Shown here: piece by piece, positions 1 through 6,705 of the stretch
Layout of the letters: each line of letters starts with the position of its first letter
Numbering within the stretch: position 1 is the first letter of the stretch
DNA from: Vicinamibacteraceae bacterium
GTDB taxonomy: Bacteria; Acidobacteriota; Vicinamibacteria; Marinacidobacterales; Marinacidobacteraceae
Direction of reading: 5' to 3'
Length of the DNA stretch: 47,257 bases
Assembly (NCBI GenBank): GCA_012271265.1
Contig: JAAXGQ010000104.1
Coordinates: 1-47,257, forward strand
Translations under genes and position numbers: made by a program
Notes under the pieces: model-generated
What the model was told of the DNA's origin: nothing
Database searches by the model: none
Seen by the model: the letters and a program-made list of their open reading frames with translations, nothing else

Positions 1-1
1 G

Positions 2-112
2 ACAAAGCCTACCGAGCTCGTGCAGGGGGGGGGGGCCAAGTTGCGGAACACTGCCGCGGCAGCGTGCCGGGAAGCCATGGAGCCGCAGTGCGTCGCGCCC
101 CGCCGGCCCTGA
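2..112 (+). other. left edge, possible 3' end of an upstream gene
   Basis: Frame 2 is open from the window edge to a TGA at 110-112, and frame 1 is open to a TAG at 115-117, so a plus-strand gene could end here and converge on the ARPP-1 gene. No family is recognisable in about 36 residues. A run of eleven G at 25-35 and a perfect 12-bp palindrome CTGCCGCGGCAG at 51-62 lie inside. The G run makes the reading frame uncertain if its length is misread. Confidence 0.2.
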
Positions 113-113
113 A

Positions 114-1094
114 CTAGCGGGTGAGGACGGTGGCCCGCACGGTGGCGCCGTCGAGGAGCAGCGCCTGGCCGACGCCCTTCCGGTTCCGGACGTGGCGCTC
201 CTCGCCGAGGCCGAGTCCCGGCTCCACCCGGCAGACGGCGTGGGTGATGCCGGAAAGCGCCCGCAGGACGTAGTCCGTTGAGGGCCGACCCCGCGCCGTG
301 GGCGGCTCCATGAGATAGGAACGGATCAGCGCCGACCAGTGGGCCCGGAGCAGCTCCGGCGCGCCAAAGATCTCGGTGGCCACGACCCGGGGTCCGTGCG
401 TGACCACGAATCCGCATTGACCTGGAAGCGGACCGAGCCCGCTCAGCTCCTCCACCGCATCGCCGCGCCGGCGGTCCCGCTCAAACACCGCTTCGGCGGC
501 GGCCATCGCGGACGTGGGGGCGGCGGCCGCGACTCCCATGGCGTCGAGGCGCTCCTCCACCCGCGCCCAGACGGCGCCCTGATCGCTCCTCCGGTCCCGG
601 GGCGACCGGCCCGGCGCCATGACTCTTCTCGCGACCGACTCCTCGACGGTGCGGCGCGCCTGCCGGGGGCTGAACGTCTTCGCGTGGGTGAAGTCCCTCC
701 TCCGACCCCAGCGTCCCGCCTCGAGGCAACTGACCGGGATCCGGAGTCTGGCGGCGGCCGGAATCAGGACGTTGACGTTGATCACCCGGTTCTGCTTGCC
801 GCCGACAAACTGCTGACCCTCGAGCAGCAGGATGGGGATCTCCTTGCGGTTCAGGACCTGGAGCGCGCTCACCTCGGCGTGGTCGAGCTCGTCGACCTCC
901 CACGCGGCTTCACCTCCGGTCGCGATGGGCGGAAGCTCGTTGCCGGGCAGGTAGATGGGGAAGAACGAGATCCCAAGTCGGGTGATCGGCCTCCCCACCG
1001 GAGCGTGCTCGAGGTTCACGAAGCCGGTGCGCTCTCCCCCTGACGCTTCCCCGCCGTCCGTGTGTTCGCTGTGATTGGTGGTTCTGTCTGTCAT
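114..1094 (-). CDS. ARPP-1 domain protein (DUF6569-like)
   Basis: A 326-residue soluble protein with no signal peptide or membrane segment. The central part carries the block I associate with the ARPP-1 domain: ILLLEGQQFVGGKQNRVINV, then a stretch ending RIPVSCLEAGRW, and a TFSPRQARR segment. The family is named for association with rhodanese/phosphatase and ADP-ribosylglycohydrolase proteins; its biochemical role is not established. A purine-rich GGAGGGG lies 7 nt before the ATG, supporting this start. The gene is divergent from trpS. A direct repeat in the shared 115-nt gap could regulate either gene. The family call is from memory of the motif, not a search. Confidence 0.75.
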   Translation of the reverse strand: MTDRTTNHSEHTDGGEASGGERTGFVNLEHAPVGRPITRLGISFFPIYLPGNELPPIATGGEAAWEVDELDHAEVSALQVLNRKEIPILLLEGQQFVGGKQNRVINVNVLIPAAARLRIPVSCLEAGRWGRRRDFTHAKTFSPRQARRTVEESVARRVMAPGRSPRDRRSDQGAVWARVEERLDAMGVAAAAPTSAMAAAEAVFERDRRRGDAVEELSGLGPLPGQCGFVVTHGPRVVATEIFGAPELLRAHWSALIRSYLMEPPTARGRPSTDYVLRALSGITHAVCRVEPGLGLGEERHVRNRKGVGQALLLDGATVRATVLTR

Positions 1095-1140
1095 GTTGCT
1101 GCCCCTCCGTGCCGGGCCTGGAGCAATCGTGGCGCAGACA

Positions 1141-1158
1141 TGTCACAGAAAATGTCAC
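1141..1158. promoter_or_regulatory. direct repeat TGTCAC-N6-TGTCAC between divergent genes
   Basis: TGTCAC occurs at 1141-1146 and again at 1153-1158, a 12-bp period, in the short AT-richer gap between the ARPP-1 gene and trpS. Direct hexamers about one helical turn apart suggest an operator for a dimeric or tandem-binding regulator. The regulator is unknown and the repeat may be chance. Confidence 0.25.
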
Positions 1159-1195
1159 TATGACGGCCAGCGCACGAAAGAGTCCTCCCCACGCC

Positions 1196-1201
1196 TAGAA
1201 T
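1196..1201 (+). promoter_or_regulatory. -10 box TAGAAT, 8 nt before trpS start
   Basis: TAGAAT stands 8 nt upstream of the ATG at 1210. A transcript initiated the usual 6-8 nt downstream would begin at or next to the start codon. No convincing -35 hexamer is visible. The same arrangement recurs at many starts in this window. Confidence 0.5.
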
Positions 1202-1209
1202 CGCCCCGC

Positions 1210-2250
1210 ATGTCCGAGACCGGCCCGGCCACCCCGCCGAAAGCGACCGTCGCCCGAGGCGAACGCCGCCGGCTGCTCTCCGGGATGCGGCCCACCGGCA
1301 GTTCCCACCTCGGCCACCTGGTGGGCGCCTACCGCAACTGGGTCGCCATGCAGGACGAGTTCGACGCGTTCTACTGCATCGTGGACTGGCACGCACTCAC
1401 CACCGACTATCGCGACACGAGCGGCCTGCCCGCCAGCACGCTGGAGATCGCCACCGACTGGCTCGCGGTCGGGCTCGACCCCGATCGCTGCACGCTTTTC
1501 GTCCAGTCGGAAGTCAAGGAGCACGCCGAGCTCCACCTGCTGCTCTCGATGGTGGTTCCGATCCCCTGGCTCGAGCGGGTTCCGACCTACAAGGAGATCA
1601 TCAGGCAGCTCGTCGAGCGGGATCTCCACACCTACGGCTTCCTCGGCTACCCGGTGCTGCAGGCTGCGGACATCCTCATTTATGACGCCGCGGTCGTCCC
1701 GGTCGGGGAGGACCAGGAGCCGCACATCGAGCTCACCCGGGAAATCGCCCGGCGCTTCAACGCCATCTTCGGCGATGTGCTCACCGAGCCGGAGGTCCGC
1801 CTCACCCCCTCGCCCCGGCTTCCCGGCACGGACGGACGGAAAATGTCCAAGAGCTACCGGAACGTGATCGGTCTCGCCGAGGAGGAGAAAGTGATCCGCT
1901 CCCGGCTGCGGACGATGATGACCGACCCGGCCCGGAAACGGCTCAAGGATCCGGGCGATCCCGCCAAGTGCCCGGTCTTCGATCTGCACCGCATCTTTTC
2001 CGACGAGGCGACCCGAAGCTGGGCCTCGGCAGGCTGCCGCTCGGCGGGAATCGGCTGCATCCAGTGCAAGGGCGCCCTCGCCGACCACCTGGTGGAAGAG
2101 CTCGCCCCGATCGCCGAGCGGCGGAAGGAGTTCGCCGCGCGGCCCGACGATGTGCGGGACGTGCTCGCGGCCGGCCGCGCGCAGGCCGCCGAAGCCGCCG
2201 CGGCGACGATGGAGCGGGTGCGCGAGGCGGTCCGGCTGCCCTCCGGATGA
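1210..2250 (+). CDS. trpS: tryptophanyl-tRNA synthetase
   Basis: Class I aminoacyl-tRNA synthetase that charges tRNA-Trp. It shows GMRPTGSSHLGH (HIGH-type signature, residues 33-36) and DGRKMSKS (KMSKS loop, residues 211-215), plus the QSEVKEHAELHLLLSM and GYPVLQAADILIYDA blocks typical of TrpS. The protein is 346 aa, normal for the family. I moved the start from the ORF track's 1075 to the ATG at 1210. Sequence before it is not TrpS-like, and a TAGAAT box sits just upstream. The stop overlaps the scpA start (ATGA), so trpS heads a coupled run with scpA, scpB and rluB-cmk. The insert GCRSAGIGCIQCK near the C-terminus holds three cysteines. Confidence 0.97.
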   Translation: MSETGPATPPKATVARGERRRLLSGMRPTGSSHLGHLVGAYRNWVAMQDEFDAFYCIVDWHALTTDYRDTSGLPASTLEIATDWLAVGLDPDRCTLFVQSEVKEHAELHLLLSMVVPIPWLERVPTYKEIIRQLVERDLHTYGFLGYPVLQAADILIYDAAVVPVGEDQEPHIELTREIARRFNAIFGDVLTEPEVRLTPSPRLPGTDGRKMSKSYRNVIGLAEEEKVIRSRLRTMMTDPARKRLKDPGDPAKCPVFDLHRIFSDEATRSWASAGCRSAGIGCIQCKGALADHLVEELAPIAERRKEFAARPDDVRDVLAAGRAQAAEAAAATMERVREAVRLPSG

Positions 2251-3074
2251 GGGCCCGGCTCTACCTCTCCGAAACGGCCGGCACGGCCGCAGACTTCCAC
2301 CTCCGTTTCGGCGACCGCGGCGCCGATCCCCGGCGCGCCTTCGACGGGCCGCTGGAGGCGCTGCTCCGCCGGGTCCGCCGCGGAAGCGCCGACCCGCTGG
2401 AACTCGAGGTCTCGGCGATCACCGGGCAGTTCCTCGACCTGCTGGAGGCGATCGGGGAGGCCGACCTGCGGGCGGAGTCGGAGTTCGTCAAGCTGGCGAC
2501 CGCCCTCCTGCGGCTCAAGGCGCGGCGGATGCTGCCGGAACTCGCCCCCAGCGAGGCCGCTGCCCTCGACGAATCGCTGGCTCAACTGGAGGCGCGGCTC
2601 GCGGAAATCGCGCTCTACCGGGGAGCGGTGGGCGCGCTGCGGAAGCGGCTGGAGGAACGGCGTGACGTCTGGGTGCGCCCGCTCCCGACCCCGCCGATCA
2701 GCACGGACGACGCCGCGCCGGCGGCGGCACGCCCCTTCGCGGGCGTGGACCTCGTGGACGTGGTGGAGGCGTTCCGCCGGGTGGTGGAGCGCGCCCGCTC
2801 CCGGCCCCCGGTCCCGGTCCCCGAGCGGCGGGTTTCCCTGCGGCGGCTGATCCAGCGGATGGACCGCGCCCTGGCGCCGGGAAGGCGCTGCCTCCTGGAG
2901 GACCTCGTCGCCGAGCTGCTCGACGGCGCGGCGGAGCGCGCGGAGCTGGTCGCAGCCTTCCTGGCGGTGCTCGAACTGGTCCGACGGGGGCGGATCGCGG
3001 TCTTCCAGGAGCAGATCTTCGCCCCCATCGAGGTGGAGGGGAAGCCGGCTGGCGCGGCCGGCCTGGCCAGCTGA
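2247..3074 (+). CDS. scpA: segregation and condensation protein A
   Basis: Kleisin subunit of the SMC-ScpAB chromosome condensation complex; it bridges the two SMC heads. The N-terminal block FDGPLEALLRRVRRGSADPL, the ISAITGQFL-type helix (SAITGQFLDLLEA) and EFVKLATALLRLKARRMLPE are characteristic. The C-terminal part resembles the winged-helix SMC-binding region. Length 275 aa is usual. The start is ATG 2247 in an ATGA overlap with trpS; the longer ORF in the track (from 1968) reads through trpS out of frame. The next gene, scpB, begins 4 nt after the stop, as in many bacteria. Confidence 0.93.
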   Translation: MRARLYLSETAGTAADFHLRFGDRGADPRRAFDGPLEALLRRVRRGSADPLELEVSAITGQFLDLLEAIGEADLRAESEFVKLATALLRLKARRMLPELAPSEAAALDESLAQLEARLAEIALYRGAVGALRKRLEERRDVWVRPLPTPPISTDDAAPAAARPFAGVDLVDVVEAFRRVVERARSRPPVPVPERRVSLRRLIQRMDRALAPGRRCLLEDLVAELLDGAAERAELVAAFLAVLELVRRGRIAVFQEQIFAPIEVEGKPAGAAGLAS

Positions 3075-3078
3075 GTCC

Positions 3079-3774
3079 GTGCCCTCCGAGGACGCGCCGG
3101 CGCCGGCGCTCCGGATCTGGACGCCGGACGGCGCAAAAGCGGGACCTGACGGCCGGGCCGGTTCCGACGCCGACCGGCTGGCCGCCGGGGTGGAAGCGCT
3201 CCTCTTTTCCTCCGGCGTTCCGGTTTCGCTGCAGCGGCTCGCGGCCGCGCTCGAGGTCGAGCCGGCCGGAATCCGTCAGGCGATCCGGCGACTGGAGCAG
3301 CGGCGGGGCCGGGACGCCTCGGGCCTCCGCCTCGCCCGCATCGCCGGCGGCTTCCAGCTCACCACGGCGCCGGCGTTTCGCGGCGCCATCGAGCGGCTGC
3401 TGTCCCCGAAGGGCGATCGGCGCCTCTCCGAGGCCGCGCTGGAGGCCTTGTCGGTGATCGCCTACCGCCAGCCGATCACCGTGCCGGAGCTGAACGCGCT
3501 CCGCGGCGTGCGCTCGCAGGGGGTGGTCGCCACCCTGCTGCAACGCCGCCTCATCCGGATCCGCGGCCGGAAGCGCGTCGTCGGCCGACCTCTCCTCTAC
3601 GGCACCACCCCCGCCTTCCTGGACCGGTTCGGGCTCTCCGCCCTCGACGATCTGCCCGAGCTCTCCGAGGTCGAAGGTCCGGACGCAGCGGCGCAGGTCA
3701 TCCCGGGTCTCGAAGCGTCCGCCGCGGGGGGAACCGAGCGGGACGCGGCGCCGCAGCCGGGGGAGGACGCCTGA
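3079..3774 (+). CDS. scpB: segregation and condensation protein B
   Basis: Winged-helix partner of ScpA in the SMC complex. Diagnostic text includes VEALLFSSGVPVSLQRLAAAL near the N-terminus, GGFQLTT, and LSEAALEALSVIAYRQPITVPEL followed by a GVRSQGVVATLLQRRLIRIRGRK block and GRPLLYGTT. The start is GTG 3079, four bases after scpA. The 231-aa length is typical, with a low-complexity acidic tail. The gene is followed after 2 nt by rluB-cmk. Confidence 0.93.
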   Translation: MPSEDAPAPALRIWTPDGAKAGPDGRAGSDADRLAAGVEALLFSSGVPVSLQRLAAALEVEPAGIRQAIRRLEQRRGRDASGLRLARIAGGFQLTTAPAFRGAIERLLSPKGDRRLSEAALEALSVIAYRQPITVPELNALRGVRSQGVVATLLQRRLIRIRGRKRVVGRPLLYGTTPAFLDRFGLSALDDLPELSEVEGPDAAAQVIPGLEASAAGGTERDAAPQPGEDA

Positions 3775-3776
3775 AC

Positions 3777-5306
3777 ATGGCAGCCGAGCGACTTCAGAAG
3801 GTCATCGCCGCCGCCGGCATCGCGTCCCGCCGCGCTGCGGAGCGGCTGATCGCGGAGGGCCGGGTGAAGATCGACGGCCAGGTCGTGCGTCGGCCGGGAG
3901 TCAAGGCCGATCCGCAGGTCAGCGAGATCCGGGTGGACGGCCAGCGGCTGCGCCCCCGGCAGCGGCCCCGGCGCTACGTCATCCTCAACAAACCGATCGG
4001 CTGCCTCACGACCCGGTCCGATCCGAAGCGGCGCCCGACGGTGATGGATCTGGTGCCGGCCGGCTTCCGCTCGCTCGTCCCGGTGGGCCGCCTCGACGGC
4101 AACAGCTCGGGACTGATCCTGCTCACCGACGACGGCGAGCTCGCCTACCGCGTCACCCACCCCCGCTTCCGGCTGCCCAAGGTGTACCTGGCGACGGTGC
4201 GGGGCCTACCGGAGGAGAAGGTGCTGGACCGCGCCTGCCGCGGCATCCGGGTGGACGGGCAGCACCTCCGCCTTGACCGGGCCGAGGTCCTGACCCGCTT
4301 CCCCCACCGCTCGGAGGCGAAGCGGCGCTCCCGGCTCATGGTCACCCTGCGCGGGGGCAGGAACCGGGAGATCCGCCGGGTGCTGAGCGTCCTGGGGCAT
4401 CCGGTGCTGGAGCTTCACCGCACCCGGATCGGGAGCCTGGTGGACACCGGGCTGGCCCCGGGCCGCTGGCGCAGGCTGGCGCCGGCGGAGGTGGAACGGC
4501 TGCGCGAGGCGATCCGTCTGGCGACCGGACGGAAGAAGGCGACGGCGGCGATTCGGGATGGCGGACCGGTCGTTCCGGCGACAACCACGGAGCCGGGGGC
4601 GCGGGGGCGCGGGACGGCTTCCGGGGTGACGCCGGCGTTCGTGGTGGCGGTGGACGGCCCGGCGGGATCGGGCAAATCCTCGGTCGCCAGGGGGTTGGCG
4701 GAGCGCTTCGGTCTCCCCTGGTTCAACACCGGGGCGTCGGTGCGGGCGGTGGCCCTCGCGGGGATGCGGGCGGGGGTGAACCTCGACGACGGGCCCGAGG
4801 TGCGGGGGCTGGCCTACCGGGTGGTGCTGGACCCGGCAGGAGGGGTCTACCTCGACGGCGAGGAAGTGTCGCGGGCGGTGCGGGCGCCGGAGGTTTCCCG
4901 GGGCGCCTCCCGCGTGGCCGTCCATCCCGAACTGCGCGAGGTCCTCGTCGGGCAGTGGCGTCGGGCCGGCTCAGGCGGCGGCGTCATGGAGGGACGGGAC
5001 ATCGGCACCGTGGTGTTCCCCGACGCCCCGGTCAAGATTTTCCTCGACGCCCGACCCGAGGTGCGGGCGGCGCGGCGCTCGGTGGACGAGGGGGACCGGG
5101 ATGTCGGCGCGGTCGCCGCCGAGATGCGCCGCCGCGACCGGACGGATTCCGGCCGCGCCGCCGCCCCGCTGCGGCGCGCCGCCGACGCCCATCACCTCGA
5201 CACCAGCGACTGGACCCTCGAGGAGACCATCCACCGCGCCGCCGCCCTTGTCGCCGCCGCCCCCGGGGCGCCCCCGCCCAAGGGATCGCGCGAGATCTCC
5301 CGGTAG
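3777..5306 (+). CDS. fused 23S rRNA pseudouridine synthase RluB / cytidylate kinase
   Basis: One 509-aa ORF joins two enzymes. Residues 1-245 are an RsuA/RluB-type pseudouridine synthase: an S4 domain (ERLQKVIAAAGIASRRAAERLI), then VPVGRLDGNSSGLILLTDDG with catalytic Asp about residue 107, and GGRNREIRRVL. Residues 289-500 are cytidylate kinase, which phosphorylates (d)CMP: Walker A DGPAGSGKSS (294-301), GRDIGTVVFPDAPVKIFLDA, and the RRRDRTDSGRAAAPLRRAADA lid region. A 35-residue low-complexity linker joins them. In-frame GTG 4626 (residue 284) could also start a separate kinase. The usual kinase motif near DTGAMYRAVAL reads NTGASVRAVAL here. scpA-scpB-rluB-cmk is a common order, so fusion of neighbours is plausible. 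Confidence 0.9.
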   Translation: MAAERLQKVIAAAGIASRRAAERLIAEGRVKIDGQVVRRPGVKADPQVSEIRVDGQRLRPRQRPRRYVILNKPIGCLTTRSDPKRRPTVMDLVPAGFRSLVPVGRLDGNSSGLILLTDDGELAYRVTHPRFRLPKVYLATVRGLPEEKVLDRACRGIRVDGQHLRLDRAEVLTRFPHRSEAKRRSRLMVTLRGGRNREIRRVLSVLGHPVLELHRTRIGSLVDTGLAPGRWRRLAPAEVERLREAIRLATGRKKATAAIRDGGPVVPATTTEPGARGRGTASGVTPAFVVAVDGPAGSGKSSVARGLAERFGLPWFNTGASVRAVALAGMRAGVNLDDGPEVRGLAYRVVLDPAGGVYLDGEEVSRAVRAPEVSRGASRVAVHPELREVLVGQWRRAGSGGGVMEGRDIGTVVFPDAPVKIFLDARPEVRAARRSVDEGDRDVGAVAAEMRRRDRTDSGRAAAPLRRAADAHHLDTSDWTLEETIHRAAALVAAAPGAPPPKGSREISR

Positions 5307-5359
5307 GGGGACCTGTCCTCACCGACCTGCGCTCCGAGCCGGCGAGGGAGGCGCACGGC

Positions 5360-5382
5360 GAGAGCGCCGCGTGGGCGCTCTC
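5360..5382 (+). terminator. 9-bp GC hairpin after rluB-cmk
   Basis: GAGAGCGCC pairs perfectly with GGCGCTCTC around a 5-nt loop, 54 nt after the rluB-cmk stop. There is no T-tract, so it could be a Rho-dependent or structural 3' end rather than a classic intrinsic terminator. Confidence 0.35.
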
Positions 5383-5412
5383 CGACGGGTCGCCCTTCTG
5401 CCGAGGCGCCGG

Positions 5413-5516
5413 CGGTGCGGCGCAGGCCGGCGAGGACGCCGGCGCTCCATGGGGCCGGCGCTCCATGCGGCCGGCGCTCCATGCGGCCGGCGCTCCATGG
5501 GGCCGGCGCTCCATGG
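5413..5516. repeat. hairpin element plus five exact 16-bp tandem copies
   Basis: The 336-nt gap between rluB-cmk and the DUF2090 gene has no supported gene. It holds one full hairpin element (GCCGGCGAGGACGCCGGC) running into a perfect 16-bp tandem array. CTCCAT recurs at 5445, 5461, 5477, 5493 and 5509. Single-base variants (ATGGGG versus ATGCGG) show the units have begun to diverge. From 5517 to 5642 I see nothing recognisable. Confidence 0.9.
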
Positions 5517-5642
5517 GGGTTCGAGAACGGATCGCGGCAGTGCGCGCCTACAGGCGCGCGGCCGCCTGTTCGTTGGTCAGGAACAGGTTCTGGACGAGTC
5601 CTTCCGGCGAGTGCTGCGGTGTGCGGCCGTTACGGCGCGGCT

Positions 5643-6572
5643 CTACCGGGCGGAGCGGAAGGCGTCCACGCAGCCTCGATAGTTGTCGGCGATCTGACGG
5701 ATGGCGGCGGCGTCCTCGATGCGGCCCGCAAGCCAGTCGGCAAGGGCGGCGCTGAAGTTCGTGCGCCCCACCGCGAAGCCGATGAACCCGTCCACCGGCG
5801 CCGCGACCCGCAGCCATGCGTGGACCTGGACCGCGTCCGAACCACGCCCAAGCACGATCGCGCCCACCCGCGCCCGCTCCGGACGCCGACGAATCACCGC
5901 CGCAATCCGGGCGGCGTCCTCCCGACGGTCCACGCCCTCGATCTTCCAGATGTCCGGCTCCACGCCGAAGTCCTGGATCTGGCGGATGGCCCGCACCATG
6001 TGTCCGGGCCGGATCTCGCTGTCGTAAGCGGCTCCCGCCTCCCGATCCGCATCCGTCGTGGCCGGCACCAGCAGCTCGAACATGAAGAGCCGCCGCTCCG
6101 GGCCGTGCAGGTAGTCGGAGACGAGCTTCAGCCGCGTGAGCTGTTCGACGTTCGTCGCGACGTCGTCGTCAGGATGGAGTCGCACCAGCACCTTGACGAT
6201 GTCCGGCCGGGCAAAGCGAATGTGGTTCACCCACCCGGGCCCGTACTCGAAGTCGAAGGTCGGCTGCCCCGACCGCTCGATGCAGACCGCGCGGGGGATG
6301 CCCCGGCCGGCGGCGTCGGTGAGCACCTGGCTCCCGAACTGGCTGTCGACCAGAATGCCGACCTGGCGGCGGTCCAGTCCGTCCTCGATCGCCTGGAGCA
6401 GGCCCCGGTAGATAAGGGATTTCGCCTCGGAGATCGAAGCGAAGGCATCGTCGCCGGGGCTGATCTTCGGATCTCCGGAGAACCCGAAGAACTTCTTCGT
6501 GAAGCTCCCCCGGTGGTCGAACGGCTGGATGAAGAGGGGCCGGTCGTAGCCGAGAGCGGAGTCGCTGTGCAT
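5643..6572 (-). CDS. DUF2090 domain protein, putative sugar-acid phosphate aldolase-like TIM barrel
   Basis: Opens with YDRPLFIQPFDHRGSFTKKFFG, the signature start of the DUF2090 domain found at the C-terminus of some IolC/IolJ-type proteins of inositol and keto-gluconate breakdown. Later blocks (KVLVRLHPDDD, RRLFMFELLVPAT, DIWKIEGVD, VGAIVLGRGSD, GFIGFAVGRTNF) fit a TIM barrel binding a phosphorylated sugar. The 309-aa protein is stand-alone: no kinase domain and no inositol genes nearby, so the substrate is unknown. Soluble, no signal peptide. Start ATG 6572; a TAGAAT box lies 27 nt upstream. Divergent from uvrA. Confidence 0.8.
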   Translation of the reverse strand: MHSDSALGYDRPLFIQPFDHRGSFTKKFFGFSGDPKISPGDDAFASISEAKSLIYRGLLQAIEDGLDRRQVGILVDSQFGSQVLTDAAGRGIPRAVCIERSGQPTFDFEYGPGWVNHIRFARPDIVKVLVRLHPDDDVATNVEQLTRLKLVSDYLHGPERRLFMFELLVPATTDADREAGAAYDSEIRPGHMVRAIRQIQDFGVEPDIWKIEGVDRREDAARIAAVIRRRPERARVGAIVLGRGSDAVQVHAWLRVAAPVDGFIGFAVGRTNFSAALADWLAGRIEDAAAIRQIADNYRGCVDAFRSAR

Positions 6573-6599
6573 GGGTGGTTCGCCGCCTTTCGCCCCTGA

Positions 6600-6605
6600 A
6601 TTCTA
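6600..6605 (-). promoter_or_regulatory. -10 box TAGAAT for the DUF2090 gene
   Basis: TAGAAT on the minus strand lies 27 nt before the ATG at 6572, leaving a leader of about 20 nt. It belongs to the same -10 class as the boxes at leaderless-type starts. Confidence 0.4.
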
Positions 6606-6688
6606 CGGAGAACCGGCCGCCCGCAACCGGTGCGGCCCGAGCCGCGACACAACCGGATCGCCTCCGCCGCCCCCACCTGAGGCTCGCC

Positions 6689-6694
6689 TAGACT
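6689..6694 (+). promoter_or_regulatory. -10 box TAGACT, 11 nt before uvrA
   Basis: TAGACT precedes the uvrA ATG (6706) by 11 nt. This supports 6706 rather than the track's 6571 as the start. Confidence 0.5.
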
Positions 6695-6705
6695 TCCAGC
6701 GTCCG

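Noticed and set aside
5548-5817. C-terminal text LVQNLFLTNEQAAARL as a gene remnant
   Set aside because: It follows out-of-frame sequence of the DUF2090 gene, whose own end is natural; no parent family could be named.
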